Positions 5,347 through 12,642 of a stretch of 13,412 nucleotides of DNA are shown here, piece after piece; position 1 is the first letter of the stretch, and every line of letters starts with the position of its first letter. The notes under the pieces are model-generated. The model searched no databases. It was given only the letters and a program-made list of their open reading frames with translations, and had not been told where the DNA came from. The DNA lies in assembly GCA_937974275.1 (NCBI GenBank), contig CALJIF010000005.1:1-13412 (forward strand), in the 5' to 3' direction. Source of the stretch: an uncultured Flavobacteriales bacterium. GTDB lineage: Bacteria; Bacteroidota; Bacteroidia; Palsa-965. Both the position numbers and the translations under genes were made by a program.

Positions 5347-6407
5347 GATACTCGATTATTGGATAATGCCATCATGTTACACATTCGGAATAACATGCGT
5401 GCACCAACGTTTGCATCCCATTCATCACCGTCAGGTCCGGGCGTTACTTCGTTCAAATCACAAGCAATAATTTTCTTCCCTGAACGTGCGACCTGTTCAA
5501 TCAAATAAGCAGCTTGTTCAAACTCAAATCCTCCTGCAACAGGTGTTCCCGTGTGCGGACATAATTTCGGATCCAAGCCATCGATATCAAAACTGATGTA
5601 CACGTGCTCCGGAAGTTGTGCAATGATATCATCAACTTGCTGTGCCCATGTTTTGCCGCGATAATTTTCAACCTTTAAGTCACGATCGAAATAAGTTTTA
5701 ATTCGATCAGGTTGCGATTGAATGATTTCAACTTCCTGCAAACAATAATCACGAATACCAACCTGTACCAACTTAGTTACTGCAGGAACCTGCAAGGCAT
5801 TATACATGATGCTGGCATGAGAATATGTGAATCCTTCATATGCGATGCGTAAGTCTGCATGCGCATCAATTTGCAAAATACCGAACGACGGATGTTTTTC
5901 TGCCAACGCCTGAATCATCCCCATCGGAGTACTGTGATCACCACCTACCAGCATCACCAGTTTTCCTTTGTTCATCCAATGCAGTGCTTTCGATTTCACC
6001 CACGCGTTCATTTCGATGGTTGCTGCATTCACTTTACTTAATATAGCTTGTGACGTTGCGTCATTCTCCACATCAACCCCGTTTGTAAAGGCATCAATAT
6101 ATGCTTTGGCTTCTTCACGCAGTTCTGCACCTTGTTCTTTCAACTCTTCAGGAATTTCGTCCATCGCAATGCCAATCTTCCAGGCATCAGGAATTGTAGG
6201 TTCATACAAGTCCACTTGAAATGATGCATCAAATATGGCCTCAGGACCTGCAGAAGTTCCATCACTGTACGAAACCGTAACATCCCAGGGAACAGGGATC
6301 ACAACAACTTCTGCTTCATCGCAGGTAAACGGCAGGCCGAATAAATTAGCATTCGGGTCTCCGGGACTGTTGGGATCAAAGGATTTTATTTTATCTGCTT
6401 TGCTCAT
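5343..6407 (-). CDS. Agmatinase/arginase-family ureohydrolase
   Basis: The 354-residue protein has all six Mn2+ ligands of the ureohydrolase family: His158 in GGDH (155-158), Asp181, His183 and Asp185 in DAHAD (181-185), and Asp274 and Asp276 in SFDIDGLDP (272-280). HTGTPVAGGFEF (285-296) and CDLNEVTPG (316-324) are further family blocks. Members split a guanidino or formimino group from agmatine, arginine, guanidinobutyrate or formiminoglutamate. This long form, with an insertion of about 50 residues before the first metal motif (about 86-140), is common in Bacteroidota and is usually labelled agmatinase; that would give putrescine and urea after arginine decarboxylation. The substrate cannot be read from sequence. 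It starts 2 bases after the prfC stop and overlaps trmH by 4 bases, so it is the middle gene of the operon. Confidence 0.88.
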   Translation of the reverse strand: MSKADKIKSFDPNSPGDPNANLFGLPFTCDEAEVVVIPVPWDVTVSYSDGTSAGPEAIFDASFQVDLYEPTIPDAWKIGIAMDEIPEELKEQGAELREEAKAYIDAFTNGVDVENDATSQAILSKVNAATIEMNAWVKSKALHWMNKGKLVMLVGGDHSTPMGMIQALAEKHPSFGILQIDAHADLRIAYEGFTYSHASIMYNALQVPAVTKLVQVGIRDYCLQEVEIIQSQPDRIKTYFDRDLKVENYRGKTWAQQVDDIIAQLPEHVYISFDIDGLDPKLCPHTGTPVAGGFEFEQAAYLIEQVARSGKKIIACDLNEVTPGPDGDEWDANVGARMLFRMCNMMALSNNRVS

Positions 6408-6409
6408 AG

Positions 6410-8014
6410 TTATGCTGTTTGTTCCGTTGCAGTTTTGTGCTCGGAGGTAAAATGAAATTTAATATCACCAAAATATTCCATAGCCATATTCAAGGCCCAA
6501 TCGCTATCGGCGAGAAATACAGGATCTCCGTCTTTATCGTATGCTATGCTGCGTTCCTTTTGTTCCAGGAATGTCGCCAACTTCGCAGGATCATCACAAG
6601 TTACCCAGCACGCTTTTGTAAACGGAGCCATTCTGAATTCGCAGGATGCTCCGTATTCGTGTTGTAAACGAAATTGTAATACTTCAAATTGAAGATCACC
6701 TACAGTACCGACAATTTTACGATTACCCGGTTGTTGTGTGAATAATTGTGCAACACCTTCGTCGGTAAGTTGATTGATACCTTTGTCAAGTTGTTTACTC
6801 TTCAAAGGATCTTTATTCACCAATTCTTTGAAAATTTCGGGAGAGAAGCTTGGAATACCTCTGAAATGGAGTGTTTCACCTTCGGTGATGGTATCTCCGA
6901 TTTTGAAATTTCCGCTATCGTACAATCCGATTACATCGCCTGGATAAGCTTCTTCAATGATGTTTTTTTCATTGGCCATGAAACTGGTCGGACTTGTAAA
7001 TCGAAGTTGTTTGTTGAGTCGTGTATGCTGATAAAATTTATTGCGCTCAAATCTTCCCGAACAAATGCGCAAGAAGGCAATGCGATCGCGATGATTAGGA
7101 TCGAGGTTAGCATGAATCTTAAATACGAATCCTGAAAACTTCGGCTCAGTGGCTTTCACCATGCGCTCTGTAGCTTCACGGTCGATAGGAGGTGGCGCAA
7201 ATTCAATAAACGTATCCAGCAATTCCTGAATACCAAAGTTGTTGATGGCACTTCCAAAGAACACGGGAGCGGTAGATCCGTCCAAATAATTTTTTACATC
7301 AAAGCGACTGTACACACCGTCAACCAGTTCAACATCCTCTTTTAACTTGTTCAAATATTCTTCTTTCAATTTTTGAGCAAGTATAGGATCGTTCAAATCA
7401 GCAACACTGAAAATGTCATCAGAAAGTTTGGTCTTATTCGAAGTGAACAAGTTCAAACTCTTATGGTATAAATTGTACACACCTTGAAACGTTTGTCCCT
7501 GACTAATCGGCCAGCTCAATGGATGTACTTTAATATTCAATTTAGCTTCCACTTCATCCAACAGATCAAAAGGATCTTTTCCTTCACGATCCATTTTGTT
7601 GATGAAGATGATAACGGGAATGTTGCGCATACGACACACGCCCATGAGTTTTTCTGTTTGTTCCTCCACACCTTTTACACAGTCGATAACCAGGATAACG
7701 CTGTCAACTGCAGTTAACGTGCGGTATGTATCTTCCGCAAAGTCTTTGTGGCCGGGAGTATCGAGGATGTTTATTTTCCGCCCTTTGTATTCAAATCCCA
7801 TAACGGAAGTAGCAACCGAGATACCGCGTTGCTTTTCAATTTCCATAAAATCGGATGTGGCGGTCTTTTTAATCTTATTCGATTTTACGGCACCAGCAGT
7901 AAGAATTGCACCACCAAAAAGCAGGAACTTTTCTGTGAGTGTAGTTTTACCGGCATCCGGGTGAGAGATGATGGCGAAGGTCTTGCGTTTATTGATTTCT
8001 GCTTGTAGATCCAT
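6410..8014 (-). CDS. prfC: Peptide chain release factor 3
   Basis: RF3 is the translational GTPase that removes RF1 or RF2 from the ribosome after peptide release. From ATG 8014 the protein has 534 residues, the usual length. The G domain shows the P-loop SHPDAGKTT (17-25), the switch region EKQRGISVATSV (60-71), DTPGH (85-89) and NKMD (139-142). The ending of the G domain and the beta-barrel domain follow with the RF3 features IAFLRICSGRFERN and LQFEVLQFRLQHEY. The frame is open to 8065, but ATG 8014 is preferred: MDLQAEINKRKTFAIISHPD fits the family start, and a perfect -7 octamer lies at 8021-8028, inside the longer version. It is the first gene of an operon with the ureohydrolase and trmH. 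Confidence 0.96.
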   Translation of the reverse strand: MDLQAEINKRKTFAIISHPDAGKTTLTEKFLLFGGAILTAGAVKSNKIKKTATSDFMEIEKQRGISVATSVMGFEYKGRKINILDTPGHKDFAEDTYRTLTAVDSVILVIDCVKGVEEQTEKLMGVCRMRNIPVIIFINKMDREGKDPFDLLDEVEAKLNIKVHPLSWPISQGQTFQGVYNLYHKSLNLFTSNKTKLSDDIFSVADLNDPILAQKLKEEYLNKLKEDVELVDGVYSRFDVKNYLDGSTAPVFFGSAINNFGIQELLDTFIEFAPPPIDREATERMVKATEPKFSGFVFKIHANLDPNHRDRIAFLRICSGRFERNKFYQHTRLNKQLRFTSPTSFMANEKNIIEEAYPGDVIGLYDSGNFKIGDTITEGETLHFRGIPSFSPEIFKELVNKDPLKSKQLDKGINQLTDEGVAQLFTQQPGNRKIVGTVGDLQFEVLQFRLQHEYGASCEFRMAPFTKACWVTCDDPAKLATFLEQKERSIAYDKDGDPVFLADSDWALNMAMEYFGDIKFHFTSEHKTATEQTA

Positions 8015-8020
8015 TGGGCG

Positions 8021-8028
8021 CAAAGATA
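8021..8028 (-). promoter_or_regulatory. Promoter -7 element of the prfC operon
   Basis: The minus strand reads TATCTTTG, a perfect octamer, 6 bases before ATG 8014, so the operon mRNA should be nearly leaderless. Confidence 0.6.
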
Positions 8029-8048
8029 GCTGTATGGATGATATTGTT

Positions 8049-8064
8049 TGGACTGTAAAGTCCA
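8049..8064. promoter_or_regulatory. 16-bp palindrome upstream of the prfC promoter
   Basis: TGGACT GTAA AGTCCA is a perfect 6-bp inverted repeat with a 4-bp spacer. Its centre (8056.5) is 35.5 bp from the end of the -7 octamer, the same distance as in the Crp/Fnr promoter at 2275-2318. It may be an operator for a regulator with different specificity. Confidence 0.4.
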
Positions 8065-8081
8065 TTAGTAATAGGAAATAA

Positions 8082-8113
8082 AAAATCCCTTCACCGTGAA
8101 GTGAAGGGATTTT
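8082..8113 (-). terminator. Intrinsic terminator of the HU gene
   Basis: A perfect 13-bp stem (AAAATCCCTTCAC, 8082-8094, with GTGAAGGGATTTT, 8101-8113), 6-base loop, followed on the minus strand by a T-rich run. It starts 15 bases after the HU stop and separates HU from the prfC promoter. Confidence 0.9.
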
Positions 8114-8128
8114 CGCAACAAGTTTAGA

Positions 8129-8404
8129 TTACTTGTTTACAGTCTTAGCAAGCTCAGCACCTGCTTTGAATTTTGCTACTTTCTTAGCAGCGATTTTGAT
8201 GGTCTTACCAGTCTGTGGGTTACGACCGGTACGAGCAGCACGCTTAGCTACAGAGAAAGTTCCGAAGCCAACCAAGCTAACTTTGTCACCCTTCTTAAGA
8301 GCCTTAGATACTGACTCCATAGTAGCGTCTAATGCACGACCAGCGTCAGCCTTAGAGATCTTCGCACTGTTAGCGATTGCTTCGATTAATTCTGCTTTGT
8401 TCAT
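8129..8404 (-). CDS. HU-family DNA-binding protein
   Basis: This 91-residue protein is a complete HU: the N-terminal helix-turn-helix MNKAELIEAIANSAKISKAD, the conserved VGFGTFSV turn (45-52), and the DNA-binding arm with RNPQTG (61-66) whose Pro63 intercalates between base pairs, followed by IKIAAKKVAKFKAG. HU dimers bend and compact DNA in the nucleoid. Length is standard. Codon use is dominated by a few preferred codons (for example CGT for Arg), as expected for a highly expressed gene. It stands alone with its own promoter at 8450-8479 and terminator at 8082-8113. There is a 45-base AT-rich leader. Confidence 0.96.
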   Translation of the reverse strand: MNKAELIEAIANSAKISKADAGRALDATMESVSKALKKGDKVSLVGFGTFSVAKRAARTGRNPQTGKTIKIAAKKVAKFKAGAELAKTVNK

Positions 8405-8449
8405 AGTTGTTTGTTTTTAATTGGTTAATGAATTAATTACTGAACGAAG

Positions 8450-8479
8450 CAAAAATAGACGCATTCCCACATTTGTCAA
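8450..8479 (-). promoter_or_regulatory. HU promoter
   Basis: On the minus strand TTGACA (8479-8474) and the perfect octamer TATTTTTG (8457-8450) are separated by 16 bases. Transcription would start near 8446, giving an AT-rich leader of about 41 nt. Unlike the leaderless genes in this window, HU has a normal leader. Confidence 0.6.
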
Positions 8480-8655
8480 GGGGTACAGCCTATAAAACAG
8501 CGTTTTTGTTGATAAATAGGGTGTTTTGTTAATAACTGCGCCCGAAATGCCCGTTATTAGCGGTTTTCAGGCTGTTGAAATCCTGTATTTCGCTTATAAA
8601 GCCGGATTCCGACGGCTCTAGTCCTGAAACGTACCGTATAAGCGTATTTCAGACT
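8480..8655. other. Non-coding spacer with several inverted repeats
   Basis: Between the end of fmt and the HU promoter no reading frame is convincing. It holds TAATAAC/GTTATTA (8530-8536, 8553-8559), TTTCAGG/CCTGAAA (8565-8571, 8623-8629), AGCCG/CGGCT (8600-8604, 8613-8617) and the perfect 8-bp pair CGCTTATA/TATAAGCG (8591-8598, 8637-8644). It also has a near-repeat TTTTGTTGATAA / TTTTGTTAATAA (8504-8515, 8524-8535). The AGCCG stem followed on the minus strand by TTTATAA could be a weak fmt terminator. Confidence 0.45.
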
Positions 8656-9624
8656 TTATATAAAGTAATCGGATGATGTCAATTTATATCCGCGCAAAAA
8701 TTCTTCTGCACTCATTCGTTTCTTACCCGCAGGTTGCAAAGATGTAATACGTATGCGACCAACACCGCATTGCACCACTAAATCATCACTTACTTTTCCT
8801 GCTGCAATCACTGCATGCGAATCAGCATTTGCAATAACAGTTGAATATACTTTAACCTGTAAAGCTTGCTCACCGCGCATCAGAGTAGTCCATGCTGCAG
8901 GATAAGGACTAAGCCCGCGCACATGATTATGAATTTGTGATGCCTGTAGTTCCCAATTGATTTTACAATCGTCGCGAAAAATTTTTGGTGCATCCGGAAT
9001 CACTTCATCGGAATGTATAAGCGAGTCTTGTTCCAATGTTTTTACATTTCCGCTTACAATCGAATCTACAGTCTTTTTTACCAGCTGCGCTCCAATCACC
9101 ATCATCTTATCATGCAGTTCACCTGCGGTTTCATCAGGACCGATAGGAATAGTTTCTCTGAAGATTACAGCGCCCGTGTCAATTTCCTGACGCAGGAAAA
9201 ATGTAGTTACTCCGGTTTCTGTTTCACCGTTCATGATGGCTCTATTAATAGGAGCAGCGCCACGATATTTTGGTAACAGCGAACCATGCAGATTGAATGT
9301 ACCTAATGGCGGCATATTCCATACCACCTCGGGCAACATTCGAAACGCCACAACAATTTGTAAATCGGCATTCAGGTTTTTTAACGCTTGTAAAAAATCC
9401 GGGTCCTTCAACTTTTCGGGTTGCAGCACAGTTATGTTGTGAGCAAGTGCAAATTGTTTCACCGCACTCATTTGTACTTGTTGACCTCGTCCTGCAGGTT
9501 TATCGGGAGCTGTGATTACTCCAGCAACACGATATCCATCTTGCACTAAAACAGACAAACTGGCAACGGCAAATTCCGGCGTACCCATGAATACGATACG
9601 CAGCGACTTCGGATCTTTCATCAT
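8656..9624 (-). CDS. fmt: Methionyl-tRNA formyltransferase
   Basis: Fmt formylates the amino group of Met-tRNAfMet with 10-formyltetrahydrofolate before translation initiation. The 322-residue protein has the usual length. The N-terminal Rossmann-like domain starts with RIVFMGTPEFAVASL (9-23). The catalytic triad is visible as Asn111, His113 (FNLHGS) and Asp149 (EIDTGA), and the folate-site loop SLLPKYRGAAPI is at 115-126. The C-terminal OB-like domain contains the usual IHNHVRGLSPYPAAW segment. Two ATG codons stand together at 9624 and 9621; I took the first. It begins 7 bases after a small lipoprotein gene and is probably co-transcribed with it from the promoter at 9964-9971. No clear terminator follows; a repeat-rich spacer does. 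Confidence 0.96.
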   Translation of the reverse strand: MMKDPKSLRIVFMGTPEFAVASLSVLVQDGYRVAGVITAPDKPAGRGQQVQMSAVKQFALAHNITVLQPEKLKDPDFLQALKNLNADLQIVVAFRMLPEVVWNMPPLGTFNLHGSLLPKYRGAAPINRAIMNGETETGVTTFFLRQEIDTGAVIFRETIPIGPDETAGELHDKMMVIGAQLVKKTVDSIVSGNVKTLEQDSLIHSDEVIPDAPKIFRDDCKINWELQASQIHNHVRGLSPYPAAWTTLMRGEQALQVKVYSTVIANADSHAVIAAGKVSDDLVVQCGVGRIRITSLQPAGKKRMSAEEFLRGYKLTSSDYFI

Positions 9625-9631
9625 GTGGTGA

Positions 9632-9949
9632 TTAACGTTTAACCATATCGGTTACAACCACAGTTTCTCCGGCCATACAAATGCTGAGACGATCATCATG
9701 TTTGTATTTTACCCAAACCGCAAGTGAATCTTTTTGAAAGTCGGATTTCACAAAATCCGGTTCCAGTTTTTTCTTGTCTTCCAATTGAATCATGTATTTG
9801 CAGCCATCCAACTCATAGTCAATGATCATGGCCTTTACATAGCCCTGACCTGCATAGTCAACGGTTGCAGTAGTTGCTTTTTTTTCTTTGCAAGACGAAG
9901 CCGCTAAAAGAATAGTAGTTGCGACGAGAAGATTAGTAAGTTTGTTCAT
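9632..9949 (-). CDS. Small conserved lipoprotein of unknown function
   Basis: The 105-residue protein begins with a lipoprotein signal peptide: MNKLTNLLVATTILLAASSC, with Cys20 as the lipidated residue after the lipobox AASSC. The mature part, about 85 residues, holds the segments YELDGCKYMIQLEDKKKLEP and AVWVKYKHDDRLSICMAGE, with Cys residues in DGC and ICM that could pair in the periplasm. Similar short lipoproteins are familiar to me from Bacteroidota, without a known function. A GTG stands directly before ATG 9949; I chose the ATG. The start codon is only 22 bases from the start of the divergent transporter gene. A link with fmt is by position only, since the functions are unrelated. Confidence 0.8.
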   Translation of the reverse strand: MNKLTNLLVATTILLAASSCKEKKATTATVDYAGQGYVKAMIIDYELDGCKYMIQLEDKKKLEPDFVKSDFQKDSLAVWVKYKHDDRLSICMAGETVVVTDMVKR

Positions 9950-9952
9950 CAC

Positions 9953-9960
9953 TATATTTT
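9953..9960 (+). promoter_or_regulatory. Probable -7 element of the SLC13 transporter gene
   Basis: TATATTTT matches TAnnTTTG except for the last base and ends 11 bases before ATG 9972. Its upstream promoter half must lie within the lipoprotein coding sequence. Confidence 0.35.
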
Positions 9961-9963
9961 TTT

Positions 9964-9971
9964 CAAAAGTA
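9964..9971 (-). promoter_or_regulatory. -7 element of the lipoprotein-fmt operon
   Basis: The minus strand reads TACTTTTG, a perfect octamer, 14 bases before ATG 9949. It directly abuts the ATG of the divergent transporter gene and lies 3 bases from the opposing octamer, so the two polymerases would compete. Confidence 0.5.
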
Positions 9972-11426
9972 ATGAAAGCGCAGCAGCTTCATAGAATAAT
10001 AGGACCAATGTTAGCCGCACTGATTGTTGTGATCGGTGCAATTAATGACGGGCAACGGGAGCTGATTGCAATGGGTGGAATAGGAGTGTGGATGGCGTAT
10101 TGGTGGATGACCGAAGCCGTGCCTATGGCTGTAACCGCGTTGCTTCCAATTGTATTTCTGCCCTTATCGGGAATTGCTCCTGCTAAAGAAGTGGCACGCC
10201 AGTACATGGATTCCATATTATTTCTGTTTATAGGCGGATTTATTCTCGCTTTTGCTCTTGAGAAGTGGCATTTGCATAAACGTATTGCATTGCGGATTTT
10301 GAGCGCGCTAGGTACCCAACCATCGCGTGTGCTGTTGGGTGTAATGCTGGCTGCTTATTTACTTTCAATGTGGATTTCGAATACGGCAACGGTGATGATG
10401 CTGATGTCCGCGGTTGGTGCCGTTGTTATGCAGATGGATGAACACACCAATGACACAACCGCTAAAAATAAACAAGCGGCAGGTTTGTTTCTGGGATTAG
10501 CGTTTGCAGCGAATATCGGAGGAATGGCAACGTTGGTGGGAACACCTACAAACATGATTTTTTACCGCGAATACTTACGCGCATTTCCGGATGCCACTGA
10601 TATGAACTTTTTACAATGGGCGCTTGTCGGTGTTCCGGTTTCTCTGTTATTGTTAAGTGCAGCATATTTTATTCTGCGCCGCTTGTTTTGCAGTTCAACC
10701 GTTCAAAACGCTGTCTCACACGATTACTTTCACCAACAATTAAATGCTTTAGGCAAATGGAGTAGAGAAGAGAAAGTTGTGGCAAGTGTTTTTACCATTA
10801 CAGCGCTATTGTGGTTTACGCGCAACGATATTGACTTAGGTGAAATTCACATGTCGGGGTGGTCGGGTTGGTTAGGAGAATATTCAAAATATGTTGATGA
10901 TGGAACCGTTGCCATTGCTGCTGCGATTTTCTTGTTTTTATTTCCATCATCGCGCAATGGAGAAAGTATCATGACCTGGAAAGATGCAGAGCGCTTACCA
11001 TTTGATATTATCCTATTGTTTGGTGGAGGATTTGCACTGGCATTTGGATTTGAACAATCCGGATTAAGTGTGTGGATGGCTTCGGGCTTTTCCGCAATGG
11101 AATCATGGCCTTTAATTGCCATGGTTGCAGGCCTTGCAGCATTGATTTGCGTAATCAGTGAATTTGCTTCAAACGTAGCCAGTATTCAGTTGATGATTCC
11201 GGTGTTGTTGGCGCTTGCTCCGCAAATAGGTGTTACAGCTTTATCCTTACTGGTGCCTGCAACATTAGCGGCGTCTTTGGGCTTTATGCTTCCGGTGGCA
11301 ACCGCTCCCAATACCATAGTCTTCGGCAGCAGGCGCATCAAAACAACCGACATGATGAAATCCGGTTTCTGGATTGACTTGATCGGTGTTGCTGTGATTA
11401 CAATGTGTTGTTACTTGTTGCGGTAA
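9972..11426 (+). CDS. SLC13/DASS family anion:sodium symporter
   Basis: This 484-residue inner-membrane protein has about 11 hydrophobic segments and the two-fold repeat of the divalent anion:Na+ symporter family. The first signature, WISNTATVMM, puts the SNT motif at 136-138, with GTPTN at 190-194; the second repeat has EFASNVASIQLM with SNV at 400-402 and TAPNTIVFGS at 444-453. The WWMTEAVPMAVTALLP segment (44-59) is also typical. Family members import succinate, citrate or related dicarboxylates, some sulfate, with Na+. The substrate is unknown; the change of the second SNT to SNV may alter cation or substrate binding. The frame is open from 9888, but ATG 9972 starts the conserved part; the longer version would cover the divergent lipoprotein start and both promoters. 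The gene ends 8 bases from convergent rlmI. Confidence 0.9.
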   Translation: MKAQQLHRIIGPMLAALIVVIGAINDGQRELIAMGGIGVWMAYWWMTEAVPMAVTALLPIVFLPLSGIAPAKEVARQYMDSILFLFIGGFILAFALEKWHLHKRIALRILSALGTQPSRVLLGVMLAAYLLSMWISNTATVMMLMSAVGAVVMQMDEHTNDTTAKNKQAAGLFLGLAFAANIGGMATLVGTPTNMIFYREYLRAFPDATDMNFLQWALVGVPVSLLLLSAAYFILRRLFCSSTVQNAVSHDYFHQQLNALGKWSREEKVVASVFTITALLWFTRNDIDLGEIHMSGWSGWLGEYSKYVDDGTVAIAAAIFLFLFPSSRNGESIMTWKDAERLPFDIILLFGGGFALAFGFEQSGLSVWMASGFSAMESWPLIAMVAGLAALICVISEFASNVASIQLMIPVLLALAPQIGVTALSLLVPATLAASLGFMLPVATAPNTIVFGSRRIKTTDMMKSGFWIDLIGVAVITMCCYLLR

Positions 11427-11434
11427 TCACAACT

Positions 11435-12619
11435 TTATTCCACGTACAACACTAATCCTTTCAAATACTCTCCTTCAGGATGATAAATGTTAACGGGATG
11501 ATCCGTAGGCTGTGTGAGATGATGCAGCACGCGCACGTTACGCTTGGCTACAATAGCCGCTGACATGATCGTATCATGGAATAAACCGCGACTCACCACT
11601 TGAGAGCACGAAAACGTAAACAGAATTCCTCCCGCGCGAATTTTGCTGATGGCTTCCGCATTTAATCGTTTATAGCCCATAACAGCATTGTGACGAGCAT
11701 TCACATGTTTCGCAAATGCAGGCGGATCCAAAATGATTACATCGTAAATGCCGTCTTTATCTTTTAAATAATCGAAGGTATCCACAGCGAAAGAAGCATG
11801 ATTGGTCAAGCCATTCAATGCCATATTCTTGTCGGTTAAGTCAATTGCCTTCTTGGAAGAGTCCACACTGTGCACTTCTGTTGCTCCTGCTTTCCCTGCA
11901 TACACAGAAAATCCTCCGGTATAGCAGAAGGTATTGAGTACGCGTTTGCCTTTGGAATATTTCGCCAGCAATGCGCGATTATCACGTTGATCAACAAAGA
12001 AGCCGGTTTTTTGACCGTGTTCCCAATCAATTAAAAATTTATGACCGTTCTCTAAAACTTCACCTGCTCCTTCTGATGATCCCAAAATATAACCGTTCGT
12101 ACTTTCACCACCTTCATTGCGGTGCAAGGCTTCGTTACTCTTATCGTAAACAGCACGAAGTTGGTCGCCCAGCACTTCTTTAAGCGATTGCGCAATGGCT
12201 TCGCGGAACTGATGCATCCCCACAGAATGCGCCTGCAATACTGCAACGCCGTTGTAATAATCAATGATTAGTCCGGGCATGCCGTCACCCTCTGCATATA
12301 TTAATCGGTAAACGTTCGTGTCCGGATTATTGGCAATACCAACGCTTAAACGATAGTCAAATGCTTTGCGAATTTTATCGGACCAAAATGCAACATCAGG
12401 TGTCACCGGTTGAAATGAAAACACGCGCACCGCAATTGTGCCTTCCTGATAATGTCCGGTTCCTAAGTATTCGTCGTGATTGGAATACACATCAACTACA
12501 GCACCATCGAAAACAGGTCCTTTAATTTTTTTAATGGCCCCTGAAAATACCCACGGATGAAATCTGCGAAGTGATTGATCCTTTCCTGATCCTAAAATTA
12601 TTTTGGTGCGTTCTTCCAT
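11435..12619 (-). CDS. RlmI-like 23S rRNA cytosine-C5 methyltransferase
   Basis: The 394-residue protein has the domain order of RlmI/YccW: an N-terminal PUA domain (about 1-75, with RRFHPWVFSGAIKK), a central linking domain (about 76-195), and a Rossmann-type SAM methyltransferase domain. Motif I is NTFCYTGGFSVYA (229-241), the acidic end VDSS follows (252-255), motif IV is ILDPPAF (296-302), and FSCS (336-339) has the catalytic cysteine Cys338. TGFFVDQRDNR (205-215) and HPVNIYHPEGEYLKG (374-388) are further RlmI blocks. E. coli RlmI, of about the same length, makes m5C1962 in 23S rRNA; the same target here is inference. A perfect -7 octamer ends 5 bases before the ATG. It lies downstream of alkC on the same strand with 23 bases between. 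Confidence 0.88.
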   Translation of the reverse strand: MEERTKIILGSGKDQSLRRFHPWVFSGAIKKIKGPVFDGAVVDVYSNHDEYLGTGHYQEGTIAVRVFSFQPVTPDVAFWSDKIRKAFDYRLSVGIANNPDTNVYRLIYAEGDGMPGLIIDYYNGVAVLQAHSVGMHQFREAIAQSLKEVLGDQLRAVYDKSNEALHRNEGGESTNGYILGSSEGAGEVLENGHKFLIDWEHGQKTGFFVDQRDNRALLAKYSKGKRVLNTFCYTGGFSVYAGKAGATEVHSVDSSKKAIDLTDKNMALNGLTNHASFAVDTFDYLKDKDGIYDVIILDPPAFAKHVNARHNAVMGYKRLNAEAISKIRAGGILFTFSCSQVVSRGLFHDTIMSAAIVAKRNVRVLHHLTQPTDHPVNIYHPEGEYLKGLVLYVE

Positions 12620-12624
12620 GTGCG

Positions 12625-12632
12625 CAAAGGTA
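12625..12632 (-). promoter_or_regulatory. Promoter -7 element of the rlmI-like gene
   Basis: The minus strand reads TACCTTTG, a perfect octamer, in the short gap after alkC and 5 bases before ATG 12619, predicting a leaderless mRNA independent of alkC. Confidence 0.55.
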
Positions 12633-12642
12633 TCGATGTGTG

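Noticed and set aside
8015..8065. Longer N-terminus of prfC from 8065
   Set aside because: The extra 17 residues are not conserved in RF3 and would include the -7 octamer and the palindrome.
8504..8535. Direct repeats TTTTGTTRATAA as a CRISPR or iteron array
   Set aside because: Only two imperfect AT-rich copies 20 bases apart, with no further units.
9888..9971. Longer N-terminus of the SLC13 transporter
   Set aside because: It would overlap the lipoprotein signal peptide region on the other strand and both promoters; the conserved protein begins at ATG 9972.
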